Of a DNA stretch of 64,000 nucleotides, positions 57,253-64,000 are shown piece after piece. Under the pieces are notes generated by a model. The model had not been told where the DNA came from. It saw only the letters and a program-made list of their open reading frames with translations, and did not search any database. Every line of letters starts with the position of its first letter. The first letter of the stretch is position 1. This DNA is from Wurfbainia villosa (taxonomy: Eukaryota; Streptophyta; Magnoliopsida; Zingiberales; Zingiberaceae). The position numbers were made by a program, and so were the translations under genes. Location: positions 12,305,647 to 12,369,646 of the forward strand of contig CM045988.1 in NCBI GenBank assembly GCA_025175895.1, written 5' to 3'.

Positions 57253-57877
57253 ATGGAATTTGAGGAAAGATTGGGTGACGACGTCAACATCCCACCTTCC
57301 TTCAACCGCGAACATTTTGCATATTGGAAAGGTAGGATGGAATATTTTCTAATGACGAATATAGAAAATTGGTTTGCCGTGACTATAGGTTTTGATGCTT
57401 CGAGAGGAGAAAATGGCGAAATCCTCAAGATGAAGAGATGGACCGAGGAGCAACGGGAAAAATTCAAGACAACCGTTAAGGTAACAAAAATGTTGATTGA
57501 TTTGATACCTAATGATATTTTGTCCAGATTAGGAAGCTATAGGGATGCCAAGGAGTTGTGGAACAAGTTGATCAAGTTTCACGACAATCCCGAATCAGTC
57601 CAAGAAGACTTGGAAGAGGAGGAGACCGAAGAAGAGTCATCATCATCCTCACAAGAAAGTGAGGAGTCAACTTCCGGGTCGGAAGAGGTGGAGGAAGTGG
57701 AAGAAGCATCCACCTCAAGGATTGAGGGGGAGGAGAGAACCTTCATACCGGAACATCGAGAAGAAGAAGCTTCGACATCCGGTCAAGATGAAGAAGCCCA
57801 AAGTCCAATTTCGGTCTCCACCACCATCGGTAACTCAAACACCTCAATTCAAAATAAAAATAACATTATGTGTTTTG
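57253..57877 (+). pseudogene. A3 gag, N-terminal part up to the solo LTR
   Basis: The ATG at 57253 lies 54 bp after the primer site. The first 120 codons resemble the N-half of the UBN2 region: FAYWKGRMEYFL, NWFAVTIGF, DAKELWNKLIKFHD. The second half seen in B gags (QDIVN, LWASMVDAYK) is absent. Instead a Glu/Ser-rich acidic stretch of about 80 codons follows (57610-57840). The frame reaches the first two residues of zinc knuckle 1 (Cys codon 57871-57873) and is cut by the Z LTR after TTTTG. No stop occurs up to that point. Confidence 0.9.
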
Positions 57878-60090
57878 TGTTGGGTTTCCGGCACCGCGGC
57901 GTGTGTGTGTTCGATCATGTTTCGTAAACATGAACACAGCGGAAGCAATAAAAATAATAAATACTCTTATTTATTACAACACACACAACACACGCATGCA
58001 TATTACAACAAGTGTAGACATAACCGTAAATTTAAATTTGCAATAAAAGGAAATTTATCTACGTTATACCTTTCGTATGACGTGTAGCGGGAACGGCATC
58101 AATCGGAACGATCCTCGCTAGAATCGTCTCTATCCGTATCCACGCCGAGTTCCTCGGGATGACTTCGCTAAGCCACGAGCTTCGTCTTCGTACGGGTTAC
58201 TAGCCTCGTGTTGAAGACGACATGATCGAGAGATGATCACGATCCGAATCCAAATTCGGATCCAAAACGAGTCCTCAAAACTCGCTTTTCCGGAGAGGTA
58301 TTCGTCAACCGATTGACGAATCCTTCGTCCACCACCTCAGAGGATTACCGGAGATCGAATCCCCGGTAAGTTATCCACTGTCGGAGCTCTAACCGTCATC
58401 CAAACGATGCTCCGACGAGAGGAGAACAAGCTGTCCAGAAAACTGGACAGCTTTGGTGGAGGTGATAGGCGCCGGCCAACCAAGGGAGATAGAGCTCACC
58501 TTGATGCCAAACTTGAAGGAGATCACCGGAGCACTAACCGGCAGCAGCTCGGCCTTGGCGAGAAGAAACAGCCTTACGGGCGCGGTTGGAGCCTCAAGGT
58601 GGGCGGCGGCAAGGAGGAGGAGGGTTAGCTCCGAATTTCTCCAAGGAGAGGTGGGCGGCAATTTAGGGTTGTGGATTAGGGCTTAATTATCCATTAAGCC
58701 CTCTTTTATAGAGAACTAATTCTCTTAATGGTTATTGGATCATAACCATTAGGCCCGTTAACCCGCTCCATTAAGATAAGTTAAAATAAACCAAACCATG
58801 ATGGTTTATTTTAAGTTAAAACGAACCGAACCAACTTTTGGTTCATTCGTTTAAAATAAACCAAACCCTTATTCTCCTCCATTGGATTAGAACCAAACCA
58901 TTTTGGTTCATCCATTACGTCTTCATAAGACGCGGCCCATCCACGCTTCCATTGCGACTGAAACGATTTCATGCTCGCTTTATGTTTGGTCCAACCAAAC
59001 CTAGTTTCTCTCGGTCTGAGAATCCCATTCTCAAGCTCGTTTTAAATCCTTTGGATTACACTCTGTCGTGTGACCAAATAGGTTCTCGGTTTATGTTGGC
59101 CGTCTATAATTAACCATTAATTATAGAACGATCATGAGTGGCACCTAGTAGTACATCATGATCCCCAATTAACCGAAAAGATCAACGGTTGATCCAGAAC
59201 TATTTCTGAAACCCTTCAGTAGCTAGAATGAATCGTGCCTCATTCCCTTCACTCATCTTATACCCACTTGGTTCAGGACATGGTCTATAGTGTCAGTCCC
59301 CACTAGGCTGACTACGTCACACCTAGCCCAAGTATCATTTCCTCGTCCTACGGATTCTAGTTACTCCACATATATCGAAGAGTACCTTACTCTAAACATG
59401 TAATGCTTTGGCCAAAGACTTTAGTAACAATCCGACGAGAGGCCATGGGTATACATCTCCTCGCAAGGAGTGGTGAATCCTTTATAGGCTATTCAAACAC
59501 CTTCGATCACTTCGACTTATACCCAATCATCCCGGGTCCACATCTCCTCGGAGATGTTTGCTTAAGATGTCAAAGCATAAGTCTCCATGATCAAGATGAC
59601 TTGAATACCGCAAGTCAAAGGAACATCGCACTTAAGCCACAGTAAGAACTTCATTGACATATCTATATATGCAGAGAACCATATGAAGTCTTACGGCTGG
59701 TCACTCCAATGAACTAGTTACCATAACTAGCATCCACGATTAACTCCGGACATCACTATGTCTCCAGCCAATGAGAATCAGCTGCTTGGATACACCAAGG
59801 AGTATACCTCGTGCTAGTCTCAACAGAATTAATGGTGTCCAGATCCATCAATTCATCGACTAGGGATAATTCCGATACATCACAATTACACATGTAGAGA
59901 TACTCACTAGTTGTGATCCAATCACAAATTCTCTCATGCTGTGAATCGTATCGTGGACATTCAGTAAATGAGTTTAAGATCCAATCAAATACATAAAACA
60001 TGTATACTCAAATAGTGAATCTTCATTTATCATATAAATGGTTCATACATAAGGCGATTGCCTTAGGACATCTCTCATATATTACTAACA
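57878..60090 (-). mobile_element. Z solo LTR inside A3 gag
   Basis: 2213 bp, TGTTGGGTTTCC...TATTACTAACA, with TSD TTTTG at 57873-57877 and 60091-60095. Orientation is taken from the primer site of the copy at 751-3463. A minus-strand TATA box lies at about 58704-58711. No internal sequence remains, so it formed by recombination between the two LTRs. It is the youngest event in the right half of the window, because it interrupts the youngest A copy. Confidence 0.93.
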
Positions 60091-60095
60091 TTTTG

Positions 60096-61150
60096 AGTGT
60101 AGGAAATTTGGGCATTATAAGAGTAAGTGCCCAATGAAAGTCAAGAAAGCTCCTCCGGTGCCTAAAAGTCAACAAAAGTCAACGGACGCTGGTTCCCCAA
60201 GTATCAAGAGCAAGGAGCACATCATATGCTTCAAATGCAATGCAAAAGGACATTATAGGAATCAATATCCTAGGGGGAAGAAGAAGACCCAAGAGGGAGC
60301 TACACATGTAGGGGGAGCTTCCAAAGCTAACCCTAAGGTATATTTTAATAATGTATCCTTTTTAGTTAATAGGCAAAAGCATGCTAAGGGTTTTAATAGT
60401 CTTGCTATTGTGCATGAAAAGTATGCTAGAAATAATAGATATATTTGCCTAGGAGCTAAGAGTGTTCACTTAGGAAATAAGAAGAAATTTGGGACTAATG
60501 TCCCTAAAAATATATTACCTAAGGAAAGCATTAAGAAAATAGGAGAACATCTAGGCTTTAATGCTAAGAAATCTAGACATATGCCTAGAAATAGAAATAT
60601 CTCAAGAGAAAATGAAAAATCAAAAATTGAGATATTAGAAAAGGAAAATCAAGCCTTGAGATCAAGGCTTGAAAAACTTGAAAAGACCCTTAAGGTTATG
60701 CAAAATCAAATGCAAGGGTCAATTAGTCAAACTTCTAGGTCCAAAAGTCAAAGTCAACACCTAGGACCTAAGAGTCAAAAGTCAACCAAGGGCAAGAAAG
60801 GTTTGGGTCACAAACCTAAGCCTAAGGTGGCTTACCATAGTGTTCCATTTGATTATGGAACACAAACTAGGTCTAGGAAGACTAAGGTCAATAGGGAAGT
60901 CATCCCTAGAGTTGACCAAGGGTTGTGCCTAGTGGCTAAGGTTTCTAGGAAACCTAGGGTGGCCACTAAGAAGGTTGCAAGGGGAGTTACCCCTAGAGTC
61001 AACCTAGGTAAGACCCAAATGACCAAGGCTAATAAGCCTAGGAGGGTCATTAGGAAGGTATCTAGGGAGGTTATCCCTAAGGAATACCTAATTAACCCTA
61101 GGAGCTCAAATCGGTTTTGGGTTCCTAAGAGCGTGATTGATTCACGCTAG
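60096..61150 (+). pseudogene. A3 gag, C-terminal part after the solo LTR
   Basis: With one TSD copy counted once, the frame continues exactly. The two parts make 560 codons including the stop, with no other disruption. It completes zinc knuckle 1 (Cys 60098, GHYKSKC). Knuckle 2 at 60227 reads CFKCNAKGHYRNQY, with Tyr at the last Cys. A linker of about 120 codons follows, then a coiled coil (EKENQALRSRLEKLEKTLK, about 60635-60700). A strongly basic tail repeats NREVIPRVDQG, RGVTPRVNLGK and SREVIPKEYL. The end is RFWVPKSVIDSR, like the B gags. Before the solo LTR landed, this was probably a complete Gag. Confidence 0.9.
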
Positions 61151-62649
61151 ATGGGTTAGGGTGTGCCAACCTTAAATGGATGGGTAGTTAACTCAACCAT
61201 GGCAAAGGTGACACTTTAGGTTATTTTCAAGGTTATGGTTACCTTGGAAACACATTTGAGTCTTAATCCTAAAAGTTTTAGGATGTGCCAATATTACTTG
61301 AGAAGTTTGATAAAATGATCAAAATTGGCACAATTTAGGTTTAGAGGTTAGTGTGCCATTTTGGGTTTTTGGCACACTTGGGAGAAAAATAGAAATATGA
61401 CAAAATATAATTAATTATATGAAATGGCAATAAATATTAAAATTTAGGTATTACTATACCTATATATTTTATATGCCATGCTTTGTTTGCCATATAACAT
61501 GCCATGACATCATGCTTATTTTTAATCATTCTATATGTCATGTACATGTTTAGGATTAAGGATTAAATGTCATGTGTTTTTAGATTTCATCTTATGCCAT
61601 GACATCATGATTATGAGCATGTGTTTATCTATATCATCTCAAATGCCATAATCACTCATGCATTTAAGATAATTTGATTGAAATTGATTTAAGGACAATG
61701 ACATGACTTGGAGTCCCATTTATAAGGGAATCAAGTAGGGTTGCCTTAGAAAAATGCATGAAACCCTAGATTAAATGAACCAAAACCCACATCTCACATC
61801 CAATTGACATGTATGTGTATTTATACACCCTAGATACATGTGAGATGCTAGGATATGAGTTAAGTTCAAGGTGCATAGTTTTTGCATCTAGATGAACTAA
61901 AACTCATCTAATTTCAATTGTGGATCATTGGGAAAGCTTGTGTACAAGTCATGTGCATAGAGCCCAAGGAATATGATCCAAAATAAGGTTTTGAAAACAT
62001 TTTAAAATCATTTTGAAAAACCTTGGTGAAGTCTATCTTTTGATAGCAATCACCATTGATGAAGTTGATACAAAATAGGGCCAAAACATTGAAAAATTCA
62101 ATGGTTTTGAGTTTTGTATCAAACTCCTTATTTTATGGGTAAAATATTTTTCAAACATTTTTCACCCATTGTATGTGTCATAGGTATTATACGTATGAAC
62201 TTTCAGGATTTTTCGATAAATGTATAATTATTTATGAATTTCCAAAACTCGATTCTGATAACTGAAATTCGAAAATTTCAGTTTTCTCCTTGAAGAGGAG
62301 AAGTTATTGGGAGAATATGACATCAATTGGGAAATTGATGGGACTTTTGAGAGACCCAATTTGGAAATTGGGAAAGTAAATGGGATTGTCTCTCTTGAGT
62401 GATATTGGACTTATCACTAGGAAGATGGTAGGCATCCTAAGTATTTTTGGACCAAGGAGGAGATTGTAAGATCTCATTGGGACATGAGACATTGACCCTC
62501 TTGGGGAGAAAACCTTTTTGATGTTAGTCAAAAAGGGGGAGAATGTTTGGGGGAGAACATTTGGAGAGTATTTACCAATTTGGGATAATTGGTAAGGAAC
62601 TTGAGTTAGTGTTCTAACTCAATCATTTGTTTGGTTTTTGTCAAACATC
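61151..62649 (+). other. A3 non-coding region downstream of gag
   Basis: No frame longer than expected by chance. Conserved with A2 and A1. Several CATGACATCAT motifs at about 61500-61615, then the stem-loops at 61350-61378, 61790-61847 and 61855-61907. Purine tracts near 62455 and 62530 (CAAAAAGGGGGAGAATG, then TTTGGGGGAGAA). The AGTCGACT sites present here in A2 and A1 are absent. Confidence 0.7.
61350..61907 (+). ncRNA. Candidate structured RNA element, A3 copy
   Basis: Stem 1: AGTGTGCCA/TGGCACACT, 9 pairs with an 11-base loop (61350-61378). Stem 2: CATCTCACAT/ATGTGAGATG, 10 pairs (61790-61799 with 61838-61847). Stem 3: nested stem at 61855-61907 with ATGAGTT/AACTCAT, AGTTCA/TGAACT and TGCA/TGCA. 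Stem 1 is longer here than in A1 and A2. Confidence 0.45.
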
Positions 62650-62663
62650 AAAAAGGGGGAGAT
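62650..62663 (+). other. A3 polypurine tract
   Basis: AAAAAGGGGGAGAT, identical to the tracts of B1, B2 and B3, directly before the 3' LTR. Confidence 0.92.
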
Positions 62664-64000
62664 TGTTGGTGCAATCGGCCCAGGTCACGATTGACCAGGA
62701 CTCGAGTTTGACTCGAGTGATGTTTTGATGTTTCGACAAAAACATATGACAATGTAATTGTCATTTGGTAAAGTCCAAGTCTTGAGTACTTGACATGGAA
62801 AGTCCAAGTGGGACACTTGGCATTGGGAAAAGTCCAAGCATGGGTCTTGGCAATGTAAAGTCCAACATGGGTTGGCAAGGAAAGTCCAAGCATGGGTCTT
62901 GGCAATGTAAAGTCCAACATGTGTTGGCAAGGAAAGTCCAAGCATGGTCTTGGCATGAAAAGTTCAACATGGGTTGGCAAGGGAAAGTCCAAGCTTGAGT
63001 CTTGGCATTTGAGAAGTCCAAGGGTTTGATATTGGCGGCGTAAAGTCCAAGCGGGAGTCTTGGCAGCATAAGTCCAATGGTTGGCGGCGTAAAGTCCAAG
63101 CGGAGTCTTGGCGGCGTAAGTCCAAAGTGCCTTGGCGGTGTAGACACCGTTAGCATGACATAGCCGATGGAAGCACCTGAAGGCTAGCGCGATGGATGAA
63201 CAAGTCATGGATGACTTGGAGGGATCCGAGAGGCGTGAGGCTGATGGAGGTGGCTAGAAGGCTTAGGTCTAGGCTAAGAGTGGTCTAGCAAGTATGGGGG
63301 AACCATACTTGGGTTAAAACCTCATGTTTGAGGTGTGCCAGTCGACTGGTGCCATGTGGCAGTCGACTGGACCGAGTCAACTAGGGTTTGACTACGGGTT
63401 ATGGCCTAGCAGTCGACTGCCAGAGTTGTGCAGTCGACTGATAGCTCGAGCAATCGACTGATCGTGTGATCAGTTGACTGGTGCTCGAGAAATCAACCAC
63501 AGAATGGAGTCGAGACTCGACTGGTCGAGTGAGGACTCCATCAGTCGACTGATGGTCACAATCAGTCGACTGATGAAGGTTCCGTTGGACTTATCCAGCG
63601 TGGATCTAGCCGTTGTCTCACGACAACAGTGGCATCAGTCGACTGATGGTCCCGATCAGTCGACTGATCGACTTTTTCCAGCACAGGTTGAAGCTATATA
63701 TGGAGCTCGTGATGGAGGAAAAAAAAAGGTTTCTTTGAGGCGATTTGGGGCGAGTTGCTGCTGCAATTCAGGGTCTCCAAGTGCTACTCGATCAACCTAG
63801 CGATCAAGCATTCAAGAGCATTTGTAAAGTATTTTTCTTTACTAGTTTTGCTTTGTATTTCATTGTATTCGCTTGTAGCTCTTGATTATTGTTGTAATCA
63901 TCCTGTACGAGGTTTCTCCGCCTCCGGATTGTTCCGAGAAGGAGTGTTTATTAGTGTTTGCGTGTGCATCACTAGAGCTCGTAGAGCTCGATCCGTGGAG
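62664..64000 (+). repeat. A3 3' LTR, cut by the window end
   Basis: Matches 55626-57011 with few substitutions. It has one 49-bp unit fewer in the inverted-repeat array. TATA box at about 63695. About 170 bp, including the LTR end and right TSD, lie outside. Confidence 0.92.

Larger units (their letters stand above)
35097..64000 (-). mobile_element. B2: outer Sirevirus-type element, gag-only, broken by three insertions
   Basis: Minus strand. Its 3' LTR is split into 35097-35836, 42837-43028 and 51847-52018 by B3 and C. PPT 52019-52032, non-coding tail, gag 53121-54659, primer site 55134-55145, 5' LTR from 55148, split by A3 at 55625 and continuing past the window. The internal region is only 3.1 kb: the whole pol is gone, from the gag-pol spacer to the 3' tail. 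It is inserted in integrase sequence of element G, after CTATGA. The right TSD is out of range. Confidence 0.85.
55626..64000 (+). mobile_element. A3: young gag-only Sirevirus-like element
   Basis: 5' LTR 55626-57184, primer site 57187-57198, gag in two parts (57253-57877 and 60096-61150) split by a Z solo LTR, non-coding tail, PPT 62650-62663, 3' LTR from 62664 running out of the window. By comparison with the 5' LTR, about 170 bp remain outside. The LTRs are nearly identical apart from one 49-bp repeat unit. No pol sequence is present: gag is followed only by the non-coding tail. The left TSD candidate is CTTAG (55621-55625). Confidence 0.93.

Overview
This 64 kb window is plant nuclear DNA made almost entirely of LTR retrotransposons. 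I find no host gene, tRNA, rRNA or CRISPR array. The Ty1/copia pol domain order, the initiator-Met-tRNA primer sites (TGGTATCAGAGC), TG...CA LTR ends and 5-bp target-site duplications (TSDs) place it in a large, repeat-rich seed-plant genome. I cannot name the species; a monocot is only a guess.

Five kinds of element are present. Family A has LTRs of about 1.5 kb and a Sirevirus-like gag, but no pol. Family B is a Sirevirus-type copia with LTRs of about 1.1 kb and gag plus pol on the minus strand. Element C is another copia with LTRs of about 2.3 kb. Element Z has a 2.2 kb LTR. T is a 634-bp TRIM. Two further fragments are called D and G.

Layout. 1-4299: end of a minus-strand Z element whose LTR carries the TRIM and is followed by a partial repeat of itself. 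4300-5351: A-like LTR fragment. 5352-7430: 3' end of element D. 7431-9304: old anonymous sequence with a transposon-gag relic. 9305-30530: outer A copy (A1); A2 (10857-26402, TSD AAATC) lies in its 5' LTR, and B1 (15904-24715, TSD GAGAG) lies in A2. 30531-35096: degenerate copia G. 35097 to the window end: outer B copy (B2, minus strand). Its 3' LTR is broken by B3 (35837-42836) and by C (43029-51841, TSD CGAAG). Its 5' LTR is broken by A3 (55626 to beyond 64000), whose gag is split by a Z solo LTR (57878-60090, TSD TTTTG).

How they may work together. A and B share the polypurine tract (PPT) to LTR junction, the primer site, the LTR end motif and homologous gag N-termini. A has no pol in any of three copies, so it probably depended on B-type enzymes. 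Four features look new. (1) U3 arrays of the palindrome CAGTCGACTG are spaced about 20-21 bp apart, upstream of TATA boxes, in both families. (2) The A-family U3 carries a chain of 16 short inverted repeats, some with compensatory changes. (3) Three stem-loops are kept downstream of gag in all three A copies. (4) The A Gag lacks the second half of the UBN2 region and has two CCHC knuckles plus a basic repeated tail. Excluding the solo LTR, the A3 gag frame is open for 559 codons.
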